In this document: in pieces, positions 1 to 6,945 of the stretch
Position numbering within the stretch: the stretch's first letter is position 1
How the letters are laid out: each line of letters begins with the position of its first letter
Source: Clostridia bacterium
GTDB taxonomy: Bacteria; Bacillota; Clostridia; Oscillospirales; CAG-272
Direction of reading: 5' to 3'
DNA: 12,876 nucleotides
NCBI GenBank assembly: GCA_017960705.1
Contig: JAGCYR010000185.1
Coordinates: 1-12,876, forward strand
Program-made: the position numbers and the translations under genes
The notes under the pieces: model-generated
The model's input: the letters and a program-made list of their open reading frames with translations, nothing else
The model's database searches: none
What the model was told of the DNA's origin: nothing

Positions 1-22
1 CATTATTTTTAATAACCGTATT

Positions 23-51
23 ATTTTACAATGAACGACCGGTATTGTCCA
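23..51 (-). promoter_or_regulatory. Candidate sigma-A promoter reading leftward out of the window
   Basis: On the minus strand a -35 box TGGACA (46-51) and a -10 box TAAAAT (23-28) are separated by exactly 17 bp, each matching 5 of 6 consensus bases. It lies just past the terminator of the phosphoesterase gene, in AT-rich sequence unlike the surrounding coding DNA, so it probably drives a leftward gene outside the window. The gene itself is not visible. Confidence 0.5.
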
Positions 52-70
52 CCAATTTGCCGTAAAAAAG

Positions 71-98
71 ATGAAAAGAAGAAAAAAGGGCGCCTTTT
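71..98 (-). terminator. Rho-independent terminator after the phosphoesterase gene
   Basis: Read on the minus strand, AAAAGG (93-98) pairs with CCTTTT (84-89) around a 3-nt loop, followed by a T-rich run (TTTTTTCTTCTTTT, about 74-87). It begins about 10 bp after the stop codon at 109. The stem is short and AT-rich, so efficiency is uncertain. Confidence 0.6.
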
Positions 99-108
99 CT
101 CGGTCTTT

Positions 109-822
109 TCACAGCAGACGGGGGAGAAAATCGAGGTAGTCCGCCGAAATGAAGCGAAGCGAGATCGCCTCGAATTCGGAGACCGACGGGACGGTGTAGA
201 TCCCGTGGATATGCCCGAAACAGCATTCGGTCACGCCGTATTCGTGAAGACGATCGACGATCGGGCGGCAGATCTGGTCTCCCCAGACCGGGGGACAGTG
301 GAAGAACGCGACGGTCTTTGCCCCCGGACGCTCGTCCGAGAGTTTTTTCGCCGCGTCGAGCGAGAGTTTCAGGCGGGTCGCCTCCCGGTTGACCAGCTTC
401 TCGAAATCGCCGTGCGCTCCCTCGTCGTCCTCGCTGAACCAGCCCCGCGTGCCGCAGACGATCCGCCCGCTCTCGTAAAACGCGTTGTTGTGAAGGAACC
501 GGATATCGTCGAACCCGAGCGAGGCGAGGTAGGCGTTCATTTTGGTCTCGGTCGACCACCAGAAATCGTGGTTGCCCTTGCCGAGGATCTTTTTGCCGGG
601 CAGGGAATGAAGGAAGGTAAAATCCGATTCGGTCCCGGCAAGCGAGATCGACCAGGAGACGTCGCCGGGGATCACGACGGTATCGCCCTCGGAGACGACG
701 GCGCGCCAGTTCTTTTCCAGCCGTTCGGTGTAGCCCGCCCACTTTTTCCCGAATACCTCCATCGACTTGTCGGTATCGGCTGCGGTGGACAGATGCAGAT
801 CCGAGATCGCGAAAAGCGCCAA
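109..822 (-). CDS. Calcineurin-like metallophosphoesterase
   Basis: A 237-residue protein with the full two-metal phosphoesterase signature in order: SDLHLS (D8, H10), GDVSWS (D54), GNHD (83-86), FFHCPP (about 173-178) and GHIHG near residue 204. These residues bind the dinuclear metal centre and mark a hydrolase of phosphate esters. The substrate cannot be told from sequence. No signal peptide or membrane segment is seen, so it should be cytoplasmic. The start is TTG at 822, chosen because GGGAGGT lies 8 nt upstream and the first strand runs straight into the SDLH motif. It is transcribed alone, away from the DUF1540 gene, and ends at a hairpin terminator. The family is certain; the specific role is not. 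Confidence 0.9.
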   Translation of the reverse strand: MALFAISDLHLSTAADTDKSMEVFGKKWAGYTERLEKNWRAVVSEGDTVVIPGDVSWSISLAGTESDFTFLHSLPGKKILGKGNHDFWWSTETKMNAYLASLGFDDIRFLHNNAFYESGRIVCGTRGWFSEDDEGAHGDFEKLVNREATRLKLSLDAAKKLSDERPGAKTVAFFHCPPVWGDQICRPIVDRLHEYGVTECCFGHIHGIYTVPSVSEFEAISLRFISADYLDFLPRLL

Positions 823-827
823 ATCCC

Positions 828-856
828 TTCACCTCCCTTCGGCAAAATGGTATAAA
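828..856 (+). promoter_or_regulatory. Promoter of the DUF1540 gene
   Basis: TTCACC (828-833, 4 of 6) and TATAAA (851-856, 5 of 6) are spaced 17 bp apart, with an extended -10 TG one base upstream. The -35 box overlaps the ribosome binding site of the divergent phosphoesterase gene, so the two genes share a very compact control region. Confidence 0.55.
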
Positions 857-911
857 TCTCCCGTTGCGCGGGAATACTCTCCCCGGCGAACAGCCGGAAA
901 AGGAGAAGAAA

Positions 912-1106
912 ATGAAAAACGACGAAACCAAAGCGTGCAGCTCTTCCTGCGGGAAGATCAAGGGGATCACCTGCGACGTGAAGAGCTGCGAGTTTAACGA
1001 CGGGGAAAACGAGTGCACCGCGGGTCATATCTCCGTGGGACCCTGCGACGCCTCCTGCTCGGACGAAACCATCTGCGCGACCTTCCGTCCGAAGACCGAG
1101 GGCTGA
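912..1106 (+). CDS. Small Cys-rich DUF1540 protein
   Basis: A 64-residue protein with eight cysteines (9, 13, 21, 26, 35, 45, 49, 55). The core from residue 19 follows the DUF1540 pattern: I-x-C-x-V-x-x-C-x-[FY]-N, a C-x-A-x-x-I-x-V stretch, then Cys residues ending in C-A-T-F. DUF1540 proteins are small, probably metal-binding proteins common in Clostridia and Bacilli; their role is unknown. The start ATG has AAAGGAG 6 nt upstream and a good promoter 56 nt upstream. The stop codon abuts, with no gap, the stop codon of the convergent threonine synthase gene, and no terminator lies between them. No partner gene is evident. Confidence 0.85.
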   Translation: MKNDETKACSSSCGKIKGITCDVKSCEFNDGENECTAGHISVGPCDASCSDETICATFRPKTEG

Positions 1107-2588
1107 TCAGACCCCGGCGAACTCCAGCACCCGCGCGGGCATTTCTTCGGGGGCGACCGATCCGGTAAAGCGGACGGTGCGCTCCCCGATCCCCTGCAGC
1201 GGGACGGGGATGGGGGTCGAGGTCAAAGCCGACAGCTCGCGGAGCGCCGAGAGGTCGTTCTGCGGCTCTTTCCCGGTCAGACTGCGGAAGACGTTGGCGG
1301 CGAACTTGTACGGGCTCGCGGTCGAGGCGAGCAGGATCTTCTGCGCCCTTCCGCGGGCGCCCCGGTCCGCGCGGATCGCGGCGTAGCCGACTGCGGTGTG
1401 CGGGTCCGCGAGATACCCGGCGTCCCACGCGTACTTAATGGCTTCCGCGGTCTTGTCCTCGTCCGCCGAATAGCCGACGAAATCCTCGCGCAGAGAGGAC
1501 AGCTCCTCGTGGGTCAGGGCGTATCTGCCCGTCGCGTTCAGCTGCTCCATCAGCGCCTTGCATCTCCTTGCGCCGAACTTGACGAAAAGGAGCCGCTCGA
1601 GGTTGCTCGAGATCAGGATATCCATCGACGGCGACATCGTGGTATGGAAGCTCCGGTTGCGGTCGTAGACGCCGCAGGCGAAGAATTCGGTCAGAACGTC
1701 GTTCCGGTTGGACGCGCAGATCAGCCGCCCGAACGGAACGCCCATTTTTTTCGCCAGATACGCGGCGAAGATGTTGCCGAAGTTGCCGGTCGGGACGGTC
1801 ACGTCGACGATATCGCCCATCCCGATCCGGGAGGAGGCGACCATATCGCAGTACGCCGAGACGTAGTAGGCGATCTGCGGCGCGAGCCGTCCCCAGTTGA
1901 TCGAGTTCGCGCTCGAGAGGATAACGCCCGACTGCCCGAGCTTTTCGCGGATCGCCTTGTCCGAGAAGATGCGCTTCACGCCGGTCTGCGCGTCGTCGAA
2001 ATTGCCGCGGATGGCGGTCACGTTGACGTTGTTTCCGGTCTGGGTCGCCATCTGCAGCTTCTGCACCCGGCTGACCCCGTCGACGGGGTAGAAGACCTGG
2101 ATCTTGGTCTGGCGCACGTCGCGGTAGCCCTCCAGCGCCGCTTTCCCCGTGTCGCCCGACGTGGCGACGAGGATCAGGGCGGTCTTCATCTCTCCCGTCT
2201 TGCGGAGCGCGCGGGAGAGCAGGCGCGGCATGATCTGGAGCGCCATGTCCTTGAACGCGCAGGTCGGACCGTGCCAGAGTTCGAGGGCGACGGTGGTCCC
2301 GTCGATATCCGAGAGCGGAGCGGCTCCGCCGGGGAAGCGTTCCTCGCCGTACGCCTCGCGGCAGTCGGAGAGCAGCTCTTCCTCGCTGTAATCGGTCAAA
2401 AATTTGCCGAGGATCCGCGCGGCGCGTTCGGGGTAGGGGAGCCCTGCCATCTCTTCAAGCTCGTCCTGCGAGATCGCGGGGATCTCTCCGGGCATGTAGA
2501 GCCCTCCGTCGGGGGCAAGCCCGCGTTTGATGGCTTCGGCGCTCTGAACGAACGGACCGGTGGCGGAACGGGTGCTGGAGTAAAGCAT
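1107..2588 (-). CDS. thrC: Threonine synthase
   Basis: A 493-residue protein that converts O-phospho-homoserine to threonine and phosphate using PLP, in the cytoplasm. The N-terminus MLYSSTRS is the family hallmark. The PLP lysine lies in AFKDMALQ (K113) and the phosphate-binding loop in ATSGDTGKA (142-150). Length fits the long bacterial/fungal class of threonine synthase. ATG at 2588 is chosen over a TTG at 2618 because it matches the family start and has AAAGGAT about 7 nt upstream; the TTG would overlap the stop of the upstream dipeptidase. It is the last gene of the seven-gene leftward run, 26 bp after the dipeptidase. No hom or thrB lies nearby. Confidence 0.96.
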   Translation of the reverse strand: MLYSSTRSATGPFVQSAEAIKRGLAPDGGLYMPGEIPAISQDELEEMAGLPYPERAARILGKFLTDYSEEELLSDCREAYGEERFPGGAAPLSDIDGTTVALELWHGPTCAFKDMALQIMPRLLSRALRKTGEMKTALILVATSGDTGKAALEGYRDVRQTKIQVFYPVDGVSRVQKLQMATQTGNNVNVTAIRGNFDDAQTGVKRIFSDKAIREKLGQSGVILSSANSINWGRLAPQIAYYVSAYCDMVASSRIGMGDIVDVTVPTGNFGNIFAAYLAKKMGVPFGRLICASNRNDVLTEFFACGVYDRNRSFHTTMSPSMDILISSNLERLLFVKFGARRCKALMEQLNATGRYALTHEELSSLREDFVGYSADEDKTAEAIKYAWDAGYLADPHTAVGYAAIRADRGARGRAQKILLASTASPYKFAANVFRSLTGKEPQNDLSALRELSALTSTPIPVPLQGIGERTVRFTGSVAPEEMPARVLEFAGV

Positions 2589-2614
2589 TTTTCTATCCTT
2601 TCGTATGGGGAAAA

Positions 2615-3517
2615 TCAAAATCGTGTGAAAAAGCGGTCGGCGTTACGGGAAAAGACCGCGTCGATCCCGGCGTCGGGCAGCCCTGCTTGGGCGAGCGCGG
2701 CGGCGAGCGCGGGAAGATCGTCCGACGATTTAAGCCCGTCGGGGAGCAGGTCGGTCCCGTCGAAGTCGGAGCCCAGAGCGATCGCTTGGGGGATCAGACG
2801 GAAACCGTACAGGATATGCGAAACGGCGTCGCGAAGCGTCGCTGTGCCGGTTCTCGACAGGTGCGGGGCGTGAAAGGTGATCCCGACCAGCCCTCCGAGC
2901 TTCGCGATCCGTTCGGCGGCTTCGTCGGTCAGGTTGCGCCCGTGCGGGCAAACGGCGTCGAATCCGACGTGCGAGGCGATCACGGGTCTGTTCCTTCGCT
3001 CACCCAAAGAGATCATCCCGTCGGCCGCCTTCCGCGAGGCGTGCGAAACGTCGGGGATCAGCCCGATATCAAAACAGCGTTCGATTGCCTGTTTTCCGAA
3101 GTCGGTCAGCCCTTTATCCGTGTCCCACGCGCCTCCGAGCAGATTGTCGCCCCGCCAAAAGGGCGCGACGGAGATCACCCCGGCGCCGGCGAGCTCGTCG
3201 AGCGCGGACAGGTCGTTCCCGATCAGCCGCAGATCTTCGACCGAGAGCGGGACCCTGTCGAGCGGTATCCCGGCGTCCCTGCATTTTCGACGGAACGAAG
3301 CCGCGATCCGTACAAAGTCCCCCCGGCACTCCCCGTCGTTTCGTCCCGTCCGGCACCAGACCGCCGAGAGCACGCGAAAACCGCCTTGACCCGAAAGGGA
3401 AGGCAGTCGGAGCGAGAGCGCGGGGGAGGCGAGGGGCAGGTCGTTTTCGTAGGTTTTGAGGGGGGTATCTGCGTGGAGCAGGGTCAAACGCCGCGGGAAG
3501 GGTCTCTTTTTATCCAT
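2615..3517 (-). CDS. Peptidase M19 (membrane/renal-type) dipeptidase
   Basis: A 300-residue zinc dipeptidase of the M19 amidohydrolase fold, which cleaves dipeptides. All metal ligands are visible: HAD near the start (H15, D17), the bridging Glu in SVED (E94), DVSH (H159), ASH (H183), and the conserved Asp in GSDFDG (D251); the HGRNLTDE motif is at 192-199. It is shorter than many M19 enzymes (about 320-370), with a compact N-terminus and no signal peptide, so it is expected in the cytoplasm. ATG at 3517 has GGAGG about 6 nt upstream. It sits 47 bp after yraN and 26 bp before thrC, consistent with co-transcription. Substrate is unknown; D-amino-acid-containing dipeptides are possible for this family. 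Confidence 0.9.
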   Translation of the reverse strand: MDKKRPFPRRLTLLHADTPLKTYENDLPLASPALSLRLPSLSGQGGFRVLSAVWCRTGRNDGECRGDFVRIAASFRRKCRDAGIPLDRVPLSVEDLRLIGNDLSALDELAGAGVISVAPFWRGDNLLGGAWDTDKGLTDFGKQAIERCFDIGLIPDVSHASRKAADGMISLGERRNRPVIASHVGFDAVCPHGRNLTDEAAERIAKLGGLVGITFHAPHLSRTGTATLRDAVSHILYGFRLIPQAIALGSDFDGTDLLPDGLKSSDDLPALAAALAQAGLPDAGIDAVFSRNADRFFTRF

Positions 3518-3564
3518 CGTTCGCCTCCGCTTTTTTTGGTACTCTTATGCGGAGACGGGCGGGA

Positions 3565-3960
3565 TTATGCGGTGAACGCCGCCTTGACGTGTTCGATCCG
3601 GATCACCCGGTCGCGGTCGGTTCGCGGGTCGAGGTAGACCTCGATCACGTCGAATCGGATCGAACAATCCGGCGTCGGGCGCTGCGCCAGCCGGATCTTC
3701 GCCGCGCGGACGATATGCTCCTGCTTGTCGCGGGTGACGGCGGCGGCGGGACGGGTCAGACGGTCGGCGGAATCGGGCTCGAGGCGCCGGGTCTTCACTT
3801 CGACAAAGACCAGCGTTTTGCCCTTTTTCGCGATGATATCGATCTCTGCGCCCCCCGCCCGAAAGTTGCGGTCGAGGATGCGGTAGAACCGAAAACGGAG
3901 GTATCTGACGGCAGCTCTCTCGCCGAGGTCGCCGCGGGCGCGTTTTTCGGTCTTGTTCAC
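3565..3960 (-). CDS. yraN: UPF0102/YraN-family endonuclease-like protein
   Basis: A 131-residue protein of the YraN family, which has a restriction-endonuclease-like fold and uncertain function. Seen in order: GDLGERAAVRYL (9-20), N-x-R-x-G-G-A-EIDIIA, and FVEVKTR, the D...ExK arrangement of the fold. The start is GTG at 3960: it forms a 4-bp GTGA overlap with the rnhB stop codon and has GGAGGAG 8 nt upstream inside rnhB, typical of translational coupling. A longer in-frame start at 4014 lacks this support and adds non-conserved residues. The rnhB-yraN order is a long-known bacterial neighbourhood, suggesting a role in nucleic-acid maintenance. Confidence 0.9.
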   Translation of the reverse strand: MNKTEKRARGDLGERAAVRYLRFRFYRILDRNFRAGGAEIDIIAKKGKTLVFVEVKTRRLEPDSADRLTRPAAAVTRDKQEHIVRAAKIRLAQRPTPDCSIRFDVIEVYLDPRTDRDRVIRIEHVKAAFTA

Positions 3961-4583
3961 TTGTTTTGCTCCTCCGAGAGAAACTTCAGAAACGAGCGGC
4001 GGTGCAAAGGACACGGACCCAGCCGGCGGAGGGCGTCCATATGGTCCTTCGTCCCGTAGCCTTTATGCTTTGCGAACCCGTATTCCGGGTATTCGCGGTC
4101 GTTTTCAAGACAGATGCGGTCACGGGTCACTTTCGCGAGAATGCTCGCCGCCGCGATCGAGACCGAGAGGGCGTCGCCCGAGATCACGGTCTTGTGCGGC
4201 AGATCGAACCCGCGGGCGCAGTTCCCGTCGATCAGGGCGAAATCGGCTTTCACCGGCAGCCCCTCGATCGCGCGGTGCATCGCCAGCATGGTCGCGTTCA
4301 GGATGTTCAGCTCGTCGATCTCTTCGGGAGACGCCGTTCCGACGGCGTAGGCGACGGCGACCTCGCGCACCGTATCGAACAGGCGGTCGCGCTGTTTCGG
4401 GGTCAGTTTCTTCGAGTCGTTCAGCCCCGGGATCTCGCACCCCGCGGGGAGGATGCAGGCGGCGGCGACCACGGGACCCGAGAGCGGACCTCTGCCCGCC
4501 TCGTCCACGCCGCAGATCAGTTTATAGCCCGCTTCGCGCAGCGCGTCTTCAAGCTGTTCGTCGGGGGTGGTTTTCTTCAACAT
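3957..4583 (-). CDS. rnhB: Ribonuclease HII
   Basis: A 208-residue RNase HII, which cuts RNA in RNA/DNA hybrids and at single ribonucleotides in DNA. The motif CGVDEAGRGPLSGPVV gives D27 and E28; IDGN gives D119; ISGDA gives D137. These match the four catalytic acidic residues of E. coli RnhB (D16, E17, D108, D126). The LNDSKKL, AAASILAKVTRD and HKGYGT motifs are also present. Length is normal for the family. The ATG at 4583 overlaps the last codons of rbgA by 7 bp, and the gene's own end overlaps yraN by 4 bp, so rbgA-rnhB-yraN is a tightly coupled block. Confidence 0.97.
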   Translation of the reverse strand: MLKKTTPDEQLEDALREAGYKLICGVDEAGRGPLSGPVVAAACILPAGCEIPGLNDSKKLTPKQRDRLFDTVREVAVAYAVGTASPEEIDELNILNATMLAMHRAIEGLPVKADFALIDGNCARGFDLPHKTVISGDALSVSIAAASILAKVTRDRICLENDREYPEYGFAKHKGYGTKDHMDALRRLGPCPLHRRSFLKFLSEEQNK

Positions 4584-5473
4584 ACGCCGCAGTCTCCCTT
4601 TTCGGTCCGTCCGGAGGGCTTTTCGAGCGAGATCCGTCCTATGACGGCGGAGCGGAACTCGTCGAGCAGCGTTTCCGCCGTCCTCCGCATATTGACCTCG
4701 CCCCCGGAGACGAGGAATCCGCGTTTCCGCCCGACCATCTCCAAAAGGTCGTAGCCGTCGCGCCCCTCGACCTCTTCTTCGGAGAGCTTGTAGCGCGATA
4801 AGAACAGAGCGGGGCAGAGGGCGGTCAGTTTTTCACACAGGGTCATCGCGAGGGTCTCCACGTCGAGGATCCCGTCGCGGATCGCTCCGGTCAGAGCGAG
4901 GTTCTCGCCCACCGATTTCTCGTCGAATTTCGGCCAGAGAACGCCCGGCGTATCGAGCAGCGAGAGCCCGATCGAGGTCGTGACCCACTGTTTCGACGTG
5001 GTGACGCCCGGACGGTTCTCGACCTTGGCGCGTTTGCCCCCGGCGAGCCGGTTGATGAGCGAGGATTTGCCGACGTTCGGGATCCCGACGATCATCGCCG
5101 AGAGCCGACGTCCCGCCATCCCCTTCGCCTCGTTGCGGGCGATCTTATCCGCGAGGATTCTGCGCACGGCGTCGCCGATCTTCGCGATCCCGTCGCCCGT
5201 CGCGCAGTCGATGAGCAGCGCCTCGTTTTCGGTCTTCGCGTAATACGAGATCCACGCGTCGTTTACCGCGGGATCGGCGAGCGACGCCTTGTTCAGCAGC
5301 GTCAGTTTCGGTTTTCCGGCGGTCAGTTTCAGTATTTCGGGGTTCTTGGAGCTACGGGGGATCCGCGCGTCGAGCAGTTCCAGAACGATATCCACCTGCG
5401 AAAGACATTCGGCGATCAGCCGCCGGGTCTTCGCCATGTGACCGGGGAACCATTGGATCGGGTCAAGCGCCAT
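4577..5473 (-). CDS. rbgA: Ribosome biogenesis GTPase RbgA/YlqF
   Basis: A 298-residue circularly permuted GTPase that acts late in 50S subunit assembly in Gram-positive bacteria. The N-terminus IQWFPGHMAKTRR is diagnostic. GTPase motifs come in permuted order: G4-like LLNKAS (59-64), then the P-loop GIPNVGKSS (130-138), G2 Thr residues (158-159) and G3 DTPG (174-177), followed by the C-terminal helical domain. ATG at 5473 is chosen because it gives the family N-terminus; the open frame runs further upstream but without similarity. GGA lies about 7 nt upstream, a weak site. The G4 motif reads NKAS rather than NKxD, so the usual guanine-contacting Asp is Ser. It lies 47 bp after the second signal peptidase gene. 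Confidence 0.95.
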   Translation of the reverse strand: MALDPIQWFPGHMAKTRRLIAECLSQVDIVLELLDARIPRSSKNPEILKLTAGKPKLTLLNKASLADPAVNDAWISYYAKTENEALLIDCATGDGIAKIGDAVRRILADKIARNEAKGMAGRRLSAMIVGIPNVGKSSLINRLAGGKRAKVENRPGVTTSKQWVTTSIGLSLLDTPGVLWPKFDEKSVGENLALTGAIRDGILDVETLAMTLCEKLTALCPALFLSRYKLSEEEVEGRDGYDLLEMVGRKRGFLVSGGEVNMRRTAETLLDEFRSAVIGRISLEKPSGRTEKGDCGVC

Positions 5474-5520
5474 TTCGTTTTCCGTCCGGGTCCTCCCGGC
5501 GTCCTTTCTTTGAATTGAGA

Positions 5521-6066
5521 TTACTTGCGTCCGAGCGAGAACCGCACGACCCCGAGGACCGAGCGGAGATCCACTGCCCCGACGGCTATATCGTTTGCGC
5601 GGTCGTCGGAGAGGACGAACGCGCACCCCGCGGGGACGGTCGTTTCGGGCATATCCGCGCCTGCCGAGGAGTTGAGATAGGGCTCGTCCTGCGCCAGCCC
5701 GTTCACGTAGAGCGTTCCGTCCTTGATCTCGACGGTATCGCCTTCCTGCGCGACCACCCGCCGGACGTAGATCTCGTCCGACGCGCCGTCGGGATCGGTA
5801 AACGCCGCGATCTCACCGCGTTCGGGCGTGCCCCATTCGCGGGTGACGAACACGATGCTCCCCTTGGGATAGGTCGGGGACATGGCGGAAGTGCGGATCT
5901 TCACCGGGCGGATCAGAAAATAGAGCGTTCCGAGCATCAGAAGCAGCGAGATCGTGATCACGGCGACGAAGATCTGCAGACGGACCAAGCGTCTGACGTT
6001 CTGCGGTTTGGACTCCTTCGCGTCGATGGGACGGAAGGAGAGGACGGGCTCGTCTCTGTATTGCAT
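5521..6066 (-). CDS. Signal peptidase I-like protein lacking catalytic Ser and Lys
   Basis: A 181-residue paralogue of the adjacent signal peptidase. It keeps the family layout: one membrane segment (about 33-52), a box B-like RTSAMSPTYP, a box D-like EIYVRRVVAQEGDTVEI, and shared PETTVPAG and VDLRSVLG stretches. Every catalytic position is altered. The nucleophile Ser of S-M-x-P-T is Ala61, the general-base Lys of the [YF]-[VI]-K-R-V motif is Arg102, GDNR is SDDR (153-156), and the S-x-D-S-R segment is lost. The frame is intact and the ribosome binding site (GGAGG, 9 nt from ATG) is excellent, so it looks expressed rather than decaying. An inactive SPase I beside an active one is known in Staphylococcus (SpsA next to SpsB). 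Its role is unknown; peptidase activity is unlikely. Confidence 0.85.
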   Translation of the reverse strand: MQYRDEPVLSFRPIDAKESKPQNVRRLVRLQIFVAVITISLLLMLGTLYFLIRPVKIRTSAMSPTYPKGSIVFVTREWGTPERGEIAAFTDPDGASDEIYVRRVVAQEGDTVEIKDGTLYVNGLAQDEPYLNSSAGADMPETTVPAGCAFVLSDDRANDIAVGAVDLRSVLGVVRFSLGRK

Positions 6067-6116
6067 AAGTCGGCGCCTCCTTCAACGGTTTTTAGGGAGA
6101 AAGGGAAGTGCTTCGT

Positions 6117-6731
6117 TTATTCGATCTCTCCGATCGCGGAGACCGGCCAGACGCGGCAGACCACTTTGCCGAGGATGGATCGCACGTCGACCATCCCGAC
6201 GTCGTCGAAGCGGCTGTCGTGGGATTGCGTGCGGTTGTCGCCGAGGACGAAGACGTAGCCCGCGGGTACGGTGGTCTCGGGGTAATCGCTTTTACCTTTG
6301 CTGAGAGAGAGGTATTCTTCGGACTGCGCCAGCCCGTCGACCAGCACCACGCCCGAGCGGATCTCAACGGTCTGTCCCGCGACGGCGATCACCCGCTTGA
6401 TGAAGGGAGTGGAGCGGTCCGCGACGTTCAGGGGAACGAACACGATCACGTCGCCGTTTTGGGGCTCGTAGTTGACGTCGGAGATCAGAAGGTGCTGTCC
6501 GTTCAGCAGGGTATTGTTCATCGAGCCGCCCTGCACCAGCGTATGCCGGACGAAGAAGGTCGAGATCAAAAGGACGGCGACGACGGTCAGGACCAGCATC
6601 TCGACAAAGTCGAAAAGACGGCTCATCCCGCTGATCCGCTTCATCTCGGCGGCGTCCACGCCTTCGGGGAGTATCGGCTCGTCAAGCGAATCCTCCGTCG
6701 CGTCGGGCAGTCGGTTCAGTTCGTCTTGCAT
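6117..6731 (-). CDS. lepB: Signal peptidase I
   Basis: A 204-residue membrane-bound serine peptidase that removes signal peptides from exported proteins. A cytoplasmic acidic N-terminus (1-35) is followed by one transmembrane helix (about 44-61). The catalytic Ser is S70 in GGSMNNT and the Lys base is K112 in FIKRVIAVAG; GDNR (164-167) and SHDSR (170-174) complete the active-site boxes. The extracytoplasmic domain is of the short Gram-positive type. ATG at 6731 has AGAAGG 6 nt upstream. It is the first gene of the leftward run, directly behind the promoter at 6807-6835. Position upstream of rbgA-rnhB matches a common Firmicutes order. Confidence 0.95.
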   Translation of the reverse strand: MQDELNRLPDATEDSLDEPILPEGVDAAEMKRISGMSRLFDFVEMLVLTVVAVLLISTFFVRHTLVQGGSMNNTLLNGQHLLISDVNYEPQNGDVIVFVPLNVADRSTPFIKRVIAVAGQTVEIRSGVVLVDGLAQSEEYLSLSKGKSDYPETTVPAGYVFVLGDNRTQSHDSRFDDVGMVDVRSILGKVVCRVWPVSAIGEIE

Positions 6732-6806
6732 TTTGATCCTTCTTTCTGTTGGTTCCGGGTTCGGTTACGCGCACACAGGAGGCGCGCGCACATATTATTT
6801 CATTTT

Positions 6807-6835
6807 ATTATACCATACTTTTCTCCCCGAATCAA
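6807..6835 (-). promoter_or_regulatory. Promoter of the lepB-rbgA-rnhB-yraN-thrC run
   Basis: On the minus strand TTGATT (6830-6835) and a perfect TATAAT (6807-6812) are 17 bp apart, with an extended -10 TG upstream (TGGTATAAT). The leader to lepB is about 70 nt. This is the best promoter in the window and the only one seen for the seven leftward genes. Confidence 0.8.
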
Positions 6836-6879
6836 CTGTTTTTCCGAAATCCGCGTCTTTTTTTTCGTTCGCTCCCGTC

Positions 6880-6908
6880 TTGCATACCGCGTGGAAAAAT
6901 GGTATAAT
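6880..6908 (+). promoter_or_regulatory. Promoter of the Y-family polymerase gene
   Basis: A perfect extended -10 (TGGTATAAT, box at 6903-6908) stands 17 bp after a weak -35 (TTGCAT, 6880-6885). It diverges from the lepB promoter about 45 bp away. No LexA-type (Gram-positive CGAACnnnnGTTCG) box was seen, so SOS control is not supported by the sequence. Confidence 0.65.
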
Positions 6909-6945
6909 GGAAACGAAGAAAAAAGCGCGGAAAGGGGGGATCGGA

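Noticed and set aside
1398..2873. 491-codon rightward frame opposite thrC
   Set aside because: Antisense shadow of a conserved gene with low-complexity composition and no translation signal.
3961..4014. Upstream start for yraN
   Set aside because: The longer form overlaps rnhB by 58 bp and adds unconserved residues; the GTG at 3960 has a strong coupled ribosome binding site.
5474..5626. 51-residue N-terminal extension of RbgA
   Set aside because: It overlaps the signal peptidase-like gene and lies before the diagnostic family N-terminus; Arg-rich chance frame.
6765..6790. Functional element in the GCGC-rich direct repeats of the lepB leader
   Set aside because: The alternating GC/CA repeats could favour Z-DNA or weak pairing, but no clear stem or known motif is present.
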